A stretch of 64,000 nt of DNA from Pseudomonas wenzhouensis. Lineage in GTDB: Bacteria; Pseudomonadota; Gammaproteobacteria; Pseudomonadales; Pseudomonadaceae. Shown here piece by piece: positions 37,166 to 46,664 of the stretch. The stretch is from the NCBI RefSeq assembly GCF_021029445.1, contig NZ_CP072610.1, positions 3,100,001 through 3,164,000 on the forward strand. The letters run 5' to 3'. Every line of letters starts with the position of its first letter. Positions within the stretch are counted from its first letter, which is position 1. The position numbers and the translations under genes were made by a program. The notes under the pieces were generated by a model that saw only the letters and a program-made list of their open reading frames with translations, had not been told where the DNA came from and did not search any database.

Positions 37166-38431
37166 ATGCTCGCAGCCTCACGCCAGGCTCTGCCGCCTGT
37201 TCGCCTGCTTTGCCTGGCCATCGCCGCTACCGGCGCAGCCCCCCTTGCCAACGCCGCCTTCATTGAAGACAGCACCGCCAGCCTCACGGCCACCAACATT
37301 TACCTGAATCGTGACTTCCGCCAGTTCGACGGCCAGAACAAGCGTGAAGAGTGGGGCCAGGGTTTCCGCCTCGATCTGCAGTCCGGCTTCACCGAAGGCA
37401 CCGTCGGCTTCGGTATCGACGCCATGGGGCTGCTGGGTATCAAGCTTGACTCGGGCAAAGGTCGCACCGGTACCGACCTGCTGCCTGTGCATGACGATGG
37501 CCGTTCCGCCGATGATTTCAGCCGCCTGGGCCTGACCGCCAAGGTGAAGGTTTCTGCCACTGAGTTGCGCTATGGCTCGCATGTGCCCGAGCTGCCGGTA
37601 GTCAAGGCCAGTGACAGCCGACTGCTGCCGCAGGTCTTCGAAGGCGGCCTGCTGACCTCCTCCGAACTCGAAGGCCTGACCTTCACCGGCGGACGCCTGG
37701 ACAAGGTCATCGACCGTGCCTCGACCGACTCCGAGAAGATGCTGCTCAACGCCAAGAACGGCCGCTTCGCCGGCGGCGTCGAAGCCGATCACCTCGACCT
37801 CGCCGGTGTCGACTATAAGTTCGCCCCCGGTTTCACCGGCCGTTACTACTTCGCCGACTTGGATGACGTCTATCGCCAGCATTTCTTCGGTCTGCTCAGC
37901 AGCCACAAGGTCGGTGCAGGCACCCTGAGCAGCGACGTACGCTACATTGTCAGCCGCGACAGCGGCGCAGCCAACGCCGGCAAGGTCGACAACCAGGCCC
38001 TCAACGCCATGGTCAGCTACGGCCTGGGCGCTCACAAGTTCGGCCTGGGTTTCCAGGACATGAGCGGCGACACCGGTTTCGCCTATATCGATGGCAGCGA
38101 TCCGTTCCTGATCAACTTCGTGCAGATCAATGACTTCGCCAACGCCGACGAGCGTTCCTGGCAGGCTCGCTACGATTACAACTTCGCCAGCATCGGGGTG
38201 CCCGGGCTGACCTTCATGACCCGCTACATCCGGGGTGATGACGCTCGTGTTGCCGGCTCCGACGAACGTGGCGGCGAATGGGAACGCGACATCGAATTCA
38301 AGTACGTGGTGCAGAGCGGCCCGCTCAAGGATCTCTACGTTCGCGTGCGCAATGCCAGCTTCCGCTCCGACTTCGCCCGTGATGCGGACGAGAACCGTGT
38401 CATCGTCGGCTACACGCTGCCGATCTGGTAA
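37166..38431 (+). CDS. opdH: OprD-family outer membrane porin OpdH (tricarboxylate-specific)
   Basis: 421 residues from ATG at 37166 (GGAG upstream); the earlier ATG at 37091 is unsupported. Signal peptide ending about ...ANAAF (residue 28-29). OprD pattern: NLxDF-like N-terminus (YLNRDFRQFD), repeated amphipathic strands, closing residues VIVGYTLPIW with terminal aromatic. Location between tctDE and tctCBA identifies it as OpdH, which in P. aeruginosa passes cis-aconitate and related acids. Confidence 0.93.
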   Translation: MLAASRQALPPVRLLCLAIAATGAAPLANAAFIEDSTASLTATNIYLNRDFRQFDGQNKREEWGQGFRLDLQSGFTEGTVGFGIDAMGLLGIKLDSGKGRTGTDLLPVHDDGRSADDFSRLGLTAKVKVSATELRYGSHVPELPVVKASDSRLLPQVFEGGLLTSSELEGLTFTGGRLDKVIDRASTDSEKMLLNAKNGRFAGGVEADHLDLAGVDYKFAPGFTGRYYFADLDDVYRQHFFGLLSSHKVGAGTLSSDVRYIVSRDSGAANAGKVDNQALNAMVSYGLGAHKFGLGFQDMSGDTGFAYIDGSDPFLINFVQINDFANADERSWQARYDYNFASIGVPGLTFMTRYIRGDDARVAGSDERGGEWERDIEFKYVVQSGPLKDLYVRVRNASFRSDFARDADENRVIVGYTLPIW

Positions 38432-38463
38432 CCCACAATAAGATTCGCGAGGAGAACCCAACC

Positions 38464-39447
38464 ATGAACACTGCCATGATCCGTGCCGCTGTCGCCGCCT
38501 CCTGCCTGGCCTTTGCCGGCCAATTGCTGGCCGCAGAACCCAAGCGCCCCGAATGCATCGCTCCGGCTGCCCCCGGCGGCGGCTTCGACCTCACCTGCAA
38601 GCTGGCGCAAAGTGCGCTGGTGGACAGCAAGCTGCTGTCCTCACCGATGCGCGTGACCTATATGCCGGGCGGTGTCGGCGCCGTCGCCTACAACGCCGTG
38701 GTCGCACAGCGTCCGGCCGATGCCGGCACCATCACAGCCTTCTCCAGCGGCTCGCTGCTGAACCTGGCCCAGGGTAAGTTCGGTCGTTTCGACGAAAATG
38801 CCGTGAAGTGGCTGGCTGGCATTGGCACCAGCTACGGCGCCCTGGCCGTACGCAGCGACTCACCCTACAAGACCCTTGATGACCTGGTCGCGGCACTCAA
38901 GGCCGAGCCGGGCAAGGTCGTGATCGGCTCCGGCGGTACCGTCGGCAGCCAGGACTGGATGCAGACCGCACTGATCGCCCGCGCGGCCGGCATCGACCCA
39001 CGGCAACTGCGCTATGTGGCCATGGAAGGGGGCGGCGAGCTGGCCACCTCGCTGCTCGGTGGGCACATTCAGGTCGCCAGTACCGACATCTCCGACTCCG
39101 TGCCGCACATCGAGAGTGGCGACATGCGCATCCTTGCGGTGTTCTCCGACGAGCGTCTGCCTGGCGAAGTGGTTTCCAAGATCCCGACCGCCAAGGAGCA
39201 GGGCTATGACGTGACCTGGCCGGTGATTCGTGGTTTCTACGTCGGCCCGAAAGTCAGCGATGAAGCCTTCGCCTGGTGGAAGAGCGCCTTCGACCAGCTC
39301 CTGGCTTCCGAAGACTTCGCCCATCTGCGCGAGCAACGCGAGCTCTACCCTTTCGCCATGACCGGCGATGAACTGGATGCCTACGTCAAACAGCAGGTCG
39401 TTCAGTACAAGCAACTGGCTCAGGAATTCGGCCTGATCCAGCAGTAA
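38464..39447 (+). CDS. tctC: Tricarboxylate-binding protein TctC
   Basis: 327 residues with a signal peptide (cleavage near LLAAEP, residue 24). Bug/TctC family of periplasmic binding proteins; APAAPGGGFDLTC and YMPGGVGAVAYNAVVAQRP are family landmarks. It delivers citrate-type acids to TctAB. RBS GAGGAG. Followed by an intercistronic hairpin. Confidence 0.94.
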   Translation: MNTAMIRAAVAASCLAFAGQLLAAEPKRPECIAPAAPGGGFDLTCKLAQSALVDSKLLSSPMRVTYMPGGVGAVAYNAVVAQRPADAGTITAFSSGSLLNLAQGKFGRFDENAVKWLAGIGTSYGALAVRSDSPYKTLDDLVAALKAEPGKVVIGSGGTVGSQDWMQTALIARAAGIDPRQLRYVAMEGGGELATSLLGGHIQVASTDISDSVPHIESGDMRILAVFSDERLPGEVVSKIPTAKEQGYDVTWPVIRGFYVGPKVSDEAFAWWKSAFDQLLASEDFAHLREQRELYPFAMTGDELDAYVKQQVVQYKQLAQEFGLIQQ

Positions 39448-39457
39448 CCCGCCGAAT

Positions 39458-39480
39458 AACCGCCCCAGCCCGGGGCGGTT
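39458..39480 (+). repeat. Intercistronic hairpin between tctC and tctB
   Basis: AACCGCCCC (39458-39466) pairs with GGGGCGGTT (39472-39480), 11 bp after the tctC stop; no T tract. It probably stabilises the upstream message or lowers read-through, so that binding protein outnumbers the membrane subunits. Confidence 0.6.
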
Positions 39481-39587
39481 CAAGGCCATTCCCACTCCCC
39501 TAACTGCCTGGAGCCGTGTGCTCACGGGCTGGCGTCATTCGCACCAGGAAACCCGGTAGGCATTGTTGAAATAACGAGGATTTCCTC

Positions 39588-40043
39588 ATGTACCAACGCA
39601 TCTTCGGCATCGTGCTGTTGCTCTGCTGCCTGGGCCTGGCGGCTACGGCCTGGGGCTACCAGGCACCATTTTCCTACGAGCCCGTCGGGCCTCGCGCCTA
39701 TCCGCTGCTGCTGCTGACGCTGATGGGCCTCGGTGCCATCTACCTCATCGCCAAGCCGGCCAGCGCCACGGCTGAGCATGACGAGCCGCCCCTGGATCGA
39801 CACGTACTGAGTAAGGTCGTTGGCTGCGTGGTGATGCTCAGCGCCTACGCTGCCACGTTCGAACTACTCGGATTTATTCCAGCCAGCATCCTCTTCGCCA
39901 TCGCCATGGCCCGCTTGTATGAAGGCTCCTGGAAGGTCAGCGTGATCGCTGGCGTGGCACTCGGCATCGGCCTCTACCTGCTGTTCGACAAAGCCCTCGA
40001 CGTCCCCCTGCCGCTCGGCATTCTCGCCGCGCTGGAGAATTGA
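39588..40043 (+). CDS. tctB: Small membrane subunit TctB
   Basis: 151 residues, four predicted membrane helices with an FSYEPVGPRAYPLLLLTLMGLGA segment typical of TctB. Partner of TctA in the tripartite tricarboxylate transporter. Stop is 2 bp before the tctA start. Confidence 0.92.
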   Translation: MYQRIFGIVLLLCCLGLAATAWGYQAPFSYEPVGPRAYPLLLLTLMGLGAIYLIAKPASATAEHDEPPLDRHVLSKVVGCVVMLSAYAATFELLGFIPASILFAIAMARLYEGSWKVSVIAGVALGIGLYLLFDKALDVPLPLGILAALEN

Positions 40044-40045
40044 TC

Positions 40046-41563
40046 ATGGATACCCTCAGCTACCTCGGTCAGGGCTTCGGTGTTGCCCTGAGCCCCTACA
40101 ACCTGCTTACCGCCCTGTGTGGCACCCTGATTGGCACAGTGGTCGGTCTGCTGCCAGGCCTGGGCCCGATCAACGGCGTGGCGCTGCTGATCCCCATCGC
40201 CTTCGCCCTCGGTCTGCCGCCGGAAACCGCGCTGATCCTGCTGGCGGCCGTGTACCTGGGCTGCGAGTATGGCGGCCGTATTTCCTCGATTCTGCTGAAC
40301 ATCCCGGGCGAAGCCTCGGCCGTGATGACCACCCTCGACGGCTACCCGCTGGCGCGTCAGGGCAAGGCTGGCGTGGCTCTGTCCATCTCCGCCTGGAGCT
40401 CCTTCGTCGGCGGCCTGATCGCCACCTGCGGCGTGGTCATCTTCGCCCCGATGCTGGCCAAATGGGCCGTGGCCTTCGGCCCTGCGGAATACTTCGTGCT
40501 GATGGTATTCGCCATCGTCTGCCTGGCCGGCATGGCCGGCAACAAGCCGATGAAAACCGCCATCGCCTGCTGCATCGGCCTGTTCCTGTCCTGCGTCGGC
40601 ATCGACTCCAACAGTGGCGTGTATCGCTTCACCTTCGGCAGCCTCGGTCTGGCTGACGGTATCCAGTTCGTGGTGCTGGTGCTAGGTCTGTTCTCGGTCA
40701 GCGAGATTCTCGTGCTGCTCGAGCGCACTCACCATGGCCAGAAGGCCATCGAAGCCAAGGGCCGCATGCTGTTCAACCTCAAAGAAGGTCTGTCGGTGCT
40801 GGCCACCAATCTGCGCAGCGGCGCACTGGGCTTTGGCCTGGGCATCCTGCCGGGTGCTGGCGCGACCCTGGCCAGTGCCGTGGCGTACATGAGCGAAAAA
40901 CGCCTGGCACACAAGGACAACAAGTTCGGCAATGGCGACCTGCGCGGCCTGGCCGCCCCGGAAACCGCCAACAGCGCCTCGGCTTGCGGCTCCATGGTGC
41001 CAATGCTGACTCTGGGCGTTCCTGGCTCGGGCACCACCGCAGTGATGCTCGGTGCGCTGACCCTGTACAACATCACTCCCGGCCCACTGCTGTTCCAGAA
41101 TCAGCCGGACATCGTCTGGGGCCTGATCGCCTCGCTGTTCGTCGCCAACATCATGCTGATCGTGATGAACGTACCGATGATCAAGATCTTCACCAAGATC
41201 CTCGCCGTGCCCTATTGGGCGCTGGTGCCGGCCATCGCCATCATCACCTCGATTGGCGTCTATGCGGTGCATGCCACCACCTTCGACCTGTTCCTGATGA
41301 TCGGTATCGGTATCGCGGGCTACATTCTGCGCAAACTGGATTTCCCACTGTCGGCCATTCTGCTCGGTTTCATTCTCGGCGGGCTGATGGAGCAGAACCT
41401 GCGCCGCGCCCTGTCGATCTCCAATGGTGATCTCGGCATCCTGTTCTCCAGCCCGATCACCTGGGGCGTGTGGACGCTGATCGTCGGCATGATCGCCCTG
41501 CCCTTCTACCGCAACTGGCGCAAGCGTAACCAGCGTCAGGCTGAAGTGGCTGACGCGGCCTGA
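40046..41563 (+). CDS. tctA: Large membrane subunit TctA
   Basis: 505 residues, about 11-12 helices. Signature GLLPGLGPINGVALLIPIAF and YLGCEYGGRISSILLNIPGE, then a mirror region GFGLGILPGAGATLASAVAY. Forms the sodium-coupled transport channel with TctB. The ATG at 40046 is preferred to an upstream TTG. Confidence 0.95.
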   Translation: MDTLSYLGQGFGVALSPYNLLTALCGTLIGTVVGLLPGLGPINGVALLIPIAFALGLPPETALILLAAVYLGCEYGGRISSILLNIPGEASAVMTTLDGYPLARQGKAGVALSISAWSSFVGGLIATCGVVIFAPMLAKWAVAFGPAEYFVLMVFAIVCLAGMAGNKPMKTAIACCIGLFLSCVGIDSNSGVYRFTFGSLGLADGIQFVVLVLGLFSVSEILVLLERTHHGQKAIEAKGRMLFNLKEGLSVLATNLRSGALGFGLGILPGAGATLASAVAYMSEKRLAHKDNKFGNGDLRGLAAPETANSASACGSMVPMLTLGVPGSGTTAVMLGALTLYNITPGPLLFQNQPDIVWGLIASLFVANIMLIVMNVPMIKIFTKILAVPYWALVPAIAIITSIGVYAVHATTFDLFLMIGIGIAGYILRKLDFPLSAILLGFILGGLMEQNLRRALSISNGDLGILFSSPITWGVWTLIVGMIALPFYRNWRKRNQRQAEVADAA

Positions 41564-41572
41564 GGATGAGGC

Positions 41573-42613
41573 GTGTCCCTGAGCATTTCATCCTTTAACC
41601 CACGCGGCTGGTGGCCTACGCCACTGGCCGGTGCGTTGGGTGGTTACCTGGCCAGTCTTGCAGACTGGCCTTTGCCGTGGATGGTCGGTTCCTTGCTGGC
41701 GGTAATCGTCCTACGCTGCCTGGCCAATCGTGCCTTCAGTGAATTGCCAGGCGGGCGCAAGGCCGGCCAATGGCTGGTCGCCAGCGGCATCGGCCTGCAC
41801 TTCACCAGTGAGGTGCTGCAGCAGGTGCTCAGCCATCTGCCGGTGATCATCATGGGGGCCATCGGCACGCTGATGCTGAGCCTGATCGGTATCGTCATTC
41901 TGCGCCGTGCCGGCGTCGACCGCGCCACGGCCTTCTTTGCCAGCATGCCTGGCGGTGCCAGCGAAATGGTCAACCTGGCCCTGCGCCACGATGCCCAGCC
42001 CGCAAGAGTGGCAGCGGCGCACAGCCTGCGCCTGTTGCTGGTGCTGCTGTTGATTCCGGCACTGTTCACCTGGGGTCTGTCCGATGTCAGCGCGCCCCCT
42101 CCGGCGCCAGTGGACTGGTTGTGGCTAACCGGTCTGCTCGCTGCTGGCGCTCTGCTGGCAATACTCTGGGGCCGGCTGAACCAACCCAACCCCTGGATGC
42201 TCGGCCCGCTGAGCGTCTGCGCCATAGCCAGCGCCAGCTTCGACCTGCATCTGGGCCTGCCGCAGGGCCTCGGTCAGTTCGGCCAGTGGCTGATCGGCTG
42301 TGCACTGGGCTGCCACTTCGACCGCGCTTTCTTCCGCAGCGCGCCAGCCTTCCTCGCCCGCGTCCTGCTGTTCACCCTGCTGGCGATGCTGGCCGCGGCC
42401 GGTCTCGGCGAAGTGCTGGGCTGGCTGGCCGGCGAAGACCACCTGTCACTGATGCTGGGCATGATGCCCGGCGGCATCACCGAGCTGTGCCTGACCGCAG
42501 AAGCCCTGCAGCTTTCGGTAGCGCTGGTGACTGCATTGCAGGTGCTGCGGCTGTTTCTGGTGATGTTTCTCGCCGAACCCTTATTCAAGCTCTGGTGCAA
42601 GAGCCACGCTTAG
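41573..42613 (+). CDS. AbrB-family integral membrane protein
   Basis: 346 residues, about ten helices in two similar halves; repeated words PLPWMVGSLLAV / PNPWMLGPLSVC and ASMPGGASEMVNLAL / GMMPGGITELCLTAE mark the AbrB (COG3180) family. Despite the name, these are membrane proteins, not DNA-binding AbrB. GTG start 9 bp after tctA, so cotranscribed. A link to tricarboxylate transport is inferred from position only. A strong terminator follows. Confidence 0.88.
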   Translation: MSLSISSFNPRGWWPTPLAGALGGYLASLADWPLPWMVGSLLAVIVLRCLANRAFSELPGGRKAGQWLVASGIGLHFTSEVLQQVLSHLPVIIMGAIGTLMLSLIGIVILRRAGVDRATAFFASMPGGASEMVNLALRHDAQPARVAAAHSLRLLLVLLLIPALFTWGLSDVSAPPPAPVDWLWLTGLLAAGALLAILWGRLNQPNPWMLGPLSVCAIASASFDLHLGLPQGLGQFGQWLIGCALGCHFDRAFFRSAPAFLARVLLFTLLAMLAAAGLGEVLGWLAGEDHLSLMLGMMPGGITELCLTAEALQLSVALVTALQVLRLFLVMFLAEPLFKLWCKSHA

Positions 42614-42636
42614 CCCGCCTCGTGCGGGCTTTTTTA
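42612..42636 (+). terminator. Rho-independent terminator of the tct operon
   Basis: AGCCCGC (42612-42618) pairs with GCGGGCT (42624-42630) and six T residues follow; the stem overlaps the stop codon. Confidence 0.92.
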
Positions 42637-42667
42637 TCTTGCCTTGGGTACGCCATACGCAACGGCG

Positions 42668-43549
42668 CTACCACCGCAACTGCAATTGGCTCTCGAACTC
42701 GCGCACCTGACCACTCAGCGGATCGACAAAGCACAAACCGCGCGCCAGCAGCTTGAGCGGCTTGCTGTAGTCATCCGGCTGATTGCGCGACTCCAGCAAC
42801 TGCGGATAGAAGTCATCGCCAACGATAGGTGCGCCAAGCCCGGCCAGATGCACGCGCAACTGATGCTTGCGCCCGGTCACTGGCGACAATTGATAGCGCC
42901 ACAGTTCACCCCGGCGTTCCAGCACCTCGATGCGCGTTTCACTGTTGGCCTCACCGACAACCTCCTGCATGCGAAAGAACGGCTCGCCATCGACCATGCG
43001 CGAACGGTGCAGGTAGGGAAACTGCAACTGCGCCAATGCCGGTGCGATGGCCTCGTAGCGTTTTTCCACCGCGCGCTGACGAAACAACGCCTGATACTGG
43101 CCACGACTGGCCGGGTTGACCGAGAACAGCACCAGCCCGGCGGTCAGCCGGTCGATGCGGTGGATCGGCACCAGATCGGGGTTGCCGGTACGCTTGATCA
43201 GCCGTGCCAGCAGCGTTTGCTCGACGTACTCACCGGCCGGCATCACCGGCAGAAAGTGCGGTTTGTCGGCGACCAGCAGGTGCTCGTCCTGCCAGAGCAC
43301 CTGCTCGACGAAAGGAATCGGCGTCTCGTTCGGCACTTCACGGAAATAGCGCACCTTGAGCCCGACCCGATAGGGATGCGTGGCATCGATGGCCGCACCG
43401 TCAGCATCCAGCACCCGGCCGCGCGCCATACGCTGCAGCCAGGTGGTGCGGTCTATGGCAGGAAAGTGATCGCACAGACAATCGAGTACCGTCGCCCAAT
43501 CACCCTGTGGCAGGTGAAGGGTGCTGGGGCGCATGGCAGGGCTGGGCAT
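42668..43549 (-). CDS. RluA-family pseudouridine synthase
   Basis: 293 residues. Catalytic motif HRIDRLTAG at 130-138 with Asp133; the common form in the family is HRLDxxTSG. N-terminal part has an S4-like character, and KHQLRVHLAGLGAPIVGDDFYP near the end is typical. It makes pseudouridine in rRNA or tRNA; target unknown. Start ATG at 43549, weak ribosome-binding site. Confidence 0.87.
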   Translation of the reverse strand: MPSPAMRPSTLHLPQGDWATVLDCLCDHFPAIDRTTWLQRMARGRVLDADGAAIDATHPYRVGLKVRYFREVPNETPIPFVEQVLWQDEHLLVADKPHFLPVMPAGEYVEQTLLARLIKRTGNPDLVPIHRIDRLTAGLVLFSVNPASRGQYQALFRQRAVEKRYEAIAPALAQLQFPYLHRSRMVDGEPFFRMQEVVGEANSETRIEVLERRGELWRYQLSPVTGRKHQLRVHLAGLGAPIVGDDFYPQLLESRNQPDDYSKPLKLLARGLCFVDPLSGQVREFESQLQLRW

Positions 43550-43662
43550 TGCAGAAGGTGCTCAATGAGATTGGACGGGCGAATTAGGCCGCACTCGTGC
43601 CGCTCAGTCAAAGCCGGGGCATGCCGCAACAGCAGCCGAACAATGAAAGCCTGCGTGGTATG

Positions 43663-43708
43663 CCCCCTCATCCGGCGCTTCGCGCCACCTTCTCCCAGAG
43701 GGAGAAGG
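43663..43708. repeat. Extragenic palindromic repeat
   Basis: Starts cccctcatcc, then two hairpins: GGCGC/GCGCC (43674-43686) and CTTCTCCC/GGGAGAAG (43689-43707). Such elements recur in proteobacterial intergenic regions. Lies in the 254-bp gap upstream of the lipoprotein gene. Confidence 0.65.
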
Positions 43709-43803
43709 ACAGCAGGGAGGAAGTCGCTGCGCGACTTTCATACTCACGGCTTGAGCCAAGGTCGCGCTGTAGCTATGGTGGCCGCTCGTATCTGGAGAGA
43801 CTC

Positions 43804-44475
43804 ATGTCCATCACCCGCTCCCTGCTGACCAGCGTCGCCCTGCTCCCCCTTCTGGCTGCCTGCCAGGTCTACACCGGCAAGCCGGAAGGTCCGCCCCCGG
43901 CCACCCGCCTGCAAGGCCAGATACAGGTCGATAATGGGCAGTTGGTGTTCATGCCCTGCCTGGAACAGCGCCGCTTCGTGCTGGCCGATGCTGGCAACAC
44001 CAGCATCGAGCGTGAAGTCACACAACTCGGCAACGATGGCCACAGCAGCCTGTTCGCCGACCTGGCCGGACGCCTGGGCGGCAGCCAGGGCAAAGGCCAT
44101 GATGGCCGCTTCGAGGTCAGCCAGATTTACCGCCTGCAGGGTGAGGGGCATGGTTGTGACGATCTCAACTTCAAGCGCCTGAGCCTGCGCGCCAGCGGTA
44201 ATGAGCCGTTCTGGCAACTGGAAGTCGGCAGCAAGGGGCTGGTGCTCAACCGCCCCGATCAGGAGCCACTGGCCCTGCCCTACCTGGAAGAACAGCTGCC
44301 GGACGGCCGCCTCAACTTCAGCAGCGAAGCCAACGGTCAGCGCCTCGAGCTGTGGCTGGCACCGCAGCGCTGCGTTGACGGCATGAGCGGCGCGGTCAAC
44401 CACCTCAGCGCCGAGCTGCGCCTCGACGGCCAGGTGCTGCGCGGTTGCGCGCATTTCGGTGCCATGCGCAACTGA
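43804..44475 (+). CDS. Lipoprotein, COG3650-like
   Basis: 223 residues. Lipobox LLAAC with Cys20 and Gln at +2, so likely outer-membrane. The C-terminal half (SGNEPFWQLEVGSKGLVLNRPD ... QRCVDGMSGAVNHLSAEL ... LRGCAHFG) resembles META/COG3650 domains with paired cysteines. The N-terminal part (RLQGQIQVDNGQLVFMPC) is a second small beta domain. Function unknown. Start at 43804 has GGAGAG upstream. Confidence 0.82.
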   Translation: MSITRSLLTSVALLPLLAACQVYTGKPEGPPPATRLQGQIQVDNGQLVFMPCLEQRRFVLADAGNTSIEREVTQLGNDGHSSLFADLAGRLGGSQGKGHDGRFEVSQIYRLQGEGHGCDDLNFKRLSLRASGNEPFWQLEVGSKGLVLNRPDQEPLALPYLEEQLPDGRLNFSSEANGQRLELWLAPQRCVDGMSGAVNHLSAELRLDGQVLRGCAHFGAMRN

Positions 44476-44576
44476 CGAGCCCGACCGGACGCACGGGCCA
44501 GCGGGACGGTGATCCTGTACAATCGCCGCCCTTTGCCACCTTGCCGGATCACCACCGGCCTACCAGGACACTGCCC

Positions 44577-46190
44577 ATGCTACGCCTGACCGAACTGAAA
44601 CTGCCCCTCGACCATGCCGATGATGCACTGCGCCCGGCCATCGTCCAGCGCCTGGGCATCACGGATGCCGATCTGCTGAATTTCAGCGTGTTCAAGCGCA
44701 GCTACGATGCACGGAAGAAGTTCGGCGACATGCCGTTCATCTACACCGTCGATTGCGAAGTGAAGGACGAAGCCGCCCTGCTCGCCCGCCTGCGTGATGA
44801 CAAGCACGTAGGCCCGGCGCCGGACATCACCTACAAGCCGGTTGGCCAGGCCGAGGCGCCGCTGGATGAGCGCCCCATCGTCGTCGGCTTCGGCCCCTGC
44901 GGCATCTTCGCCGCGCTGATCCTGGCCCAGGCCGGCCTGCGCCCCATCGTCCTGGAGCGCGGCAAGGAAGTGCGCCAACGTACCAAGGACACCTGGGGCC
45001 TGTGGCGCAAGAACGTGCTCGACCCGACCTCCAACGTGCAGTTCGGCGAAGGCGGCGCCGGCACCTTCTCCGATGGCAAGCTGTACAGCCAGATCAAGGA
45101 CCCCAACCACTATGGGCGCAAGGTGCTGGAAGAGTTCGTCAAGGCCGGCGCACCGGACGAGATTCTCTACGTCAGCAAGCCGCACATCGGCACCTTTCGC
45201 CTGACCGGCGTGGTCGCCACCATGCGTGAAGAGATCAAGGCCCTCGGTGGTGAGGTACGCTTCCAACAGCGCGTCAGCGACCTGCTGATCGACGACGGCC
45301 AGCTTACCGGCGTGGTGCTGGAAAGTGGCGAGCAGTTGCTCAGCCGTCATGTCGTGCTCGCCCTCGGTCACAGCTCGCGGGATACCTTCCGCATGCTGCA
45401 TGCCCGTGGCGTGTACCTGGAAGCCAAGCCCTTCTCGGTCGGTTTCCGTATCGAGCACCCGCAATCGCTGATCGACCGCGCGCGCCTGGGCAAATACGCC
45501 GGTCATCCGAAACTCGGCGCCGCCGACTACAAACTGGTGCACCACGCCAGCAATGGTCGCTCGGTGTACAGCTTCTGCATGTGCCCGGGCGGCACCGTGG
45601 TGGCCGCCACCTCCGAACCGGAGCGCGTGGTGACCAACGGCATGAGCCAGTATTCGCGCAACGAGCGCAATGCCAACGCCGGCATCGTCGTAGGCATCAC
45701 CCCCGAGCAGGACTATCCGGGCGGCCCGCTGGCCGGCGTGGAGCTACAGGAGCGTCTGGAATCGCATGCCTACGTACTCGGCGGGCGCAACTACGAGGCG
45801 CCAGGGCAACTGGTCGGCGACTTCATCAAGGGCCAGCCGTCCACCGCCCTGGGTGAAGTGCAGCCGTCCTACAAGCCGGGGGTGAAACTGGGCGATCTGG
45901 CACCGTCGCTGCCGGATTTTGCCATCGAAGCAATCCGCGAGGCACTGCCGGCTTTCGGCAAGCAGATCAAGGGCTTCGACCTGGCCGATGCCGTGCTCAC
46001 CGGCATCGAGACACGCACCTCCTCGCCGGTACGCATCACCCGTGGCGACGACCTGCAGAGTCTCAACCTAAAAGGGCTGTATCCGGCCGGTGAAGGCGCC
46101 GGTTATGCCGGCGGCATTCTTTCAGCCGGGGTCGACGGCATTCGTGTTGCCGAAGCGGTGGCCAAAGACATGCTCGGATTGAATCACTAA
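44577..46190 (+). CDS. FAD-dependent dehydrogenase, COG2509 type
   Basis: 537 residues. An N-terminal domain of about 90 residues (MLRLTELKLPLDHADDALRP) precedes the FAD-binding motif VVGFGPCGIFAAL near 102-114; GEGGAGTFSDGKLYSQ and the C-terminal GEGAGYAGGILSAGVDGIRVAEA are hallmarks of this group. Cytoplasmic, biochemical role not established. Its stop overlaps that of the next convergent gene by 4 nt. Confidence 0.88.
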   Translation: MLRLTELKLPLDHADDALRPAIVQRLGITDADLLNFSVFKRSYDARKKFGDMPFIYTVDCEVKDEAALLARLRDDKHVGPAPDITYKPVGQAEAPLDERPIVVGFGPCGIFAALILAQAGLRPIVLERGKEVRQRTKDTWGLWRKNVLDPTSNVQFGEGGAGTFSDGKLYSQIKDPNHYGRKVLEEFVKAGAPDEILYVSKPHIGTFRLTGVVATMREEIKALGGEVRFQQRVSDLLIDDGQLTGVVLESGEQLLSRHVVLALGHSSRDTFRMLHARGVYLEAKPFSVGFRIEHPQSLIDRARLGKYAGHPKLGAADYKLVHHASNGRSVYSFCMCPGGTVVAATSEPERVVTNGMSQYSRNERNANAGIVVGITPEQDYPGGPLAGVELQERLESHAYVLGGRNYEAPGQLVGDFIKGQPSTALGEVQPSYKPGVKLGDLAPSLPDFAIEAIREALPAFGKQIKGFDLADAVLTGIETRTSSPVRITRGDDLQSLNLKGLYPAGEGAGYAGGILSAGVDGIRVAEAVAKDMLGLNH

Positions 46191-46591
46191 GCAGTGGAGC
46201 CCGGCCGAGCGTCAGCTACCTGGCTGGGCCTTCTGAAGCGAAGCAGCAACGGCATCGCCAACACCAGCGTACCGATCCCCACCACCAGCAGGCTGCGATA
46301 CGGCATGCTGGCGAAGGCGTTGGCCCAGAATGCCGCCCAGATCAGCACGCAGAGGCCACAACCGATCAGACCGCTGCGCCGGCTACGGCAACTCAGCAGC
46401 CAAATCGCATTGCCCACCGCCAGAACGCCGAAGAGATACAACGCGTGCTCTAGCTGCAGGCCATAGGCAATATCGCGGCGAACCCCACCGAACATTTGCC
46501 GATAGGCCTCGAAGGCGATGCGGTAAAGCCCCCACGCCAGCAGCATTTGCGCGGCAGCCAATACGGCCATGGCAAGCAGTCGCCGAGTCAT
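46187..46591 (-). CDS. Hypothetical four-helix membrane protein
   Basis: 134 residues from ATG 46591 (a GTG at 46612 would add seven). Four hydrophobic helices, basic N-terminus and C-terminal tail RFRRPSQVADARPG. No known family recognised. It lies between the FAD dehydrogenase and the antiporter operon and is not clearly part of either. Confidence 0.65.
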   Translation of the reverse strand: MTRRLLAMAVLAAAQMLLAWGLYRIAFEAYRQMFGGVRRDIAYGLQLEHALYLFGVLAVGNAIWLLSCRSRRSGLIGCGLCVLIWAAFWANAFASMPYRSLLVVGIGTLVLAMPLLLRFRRPSQVADARPGSTA

Positions 46592-46664
46592 TGCCCGGCC
46601 CACAGACAGCACAGCACCGAACGCTTCACATTACCGCCTGGCGCGAGAAGCGCCTGACAGTGGC

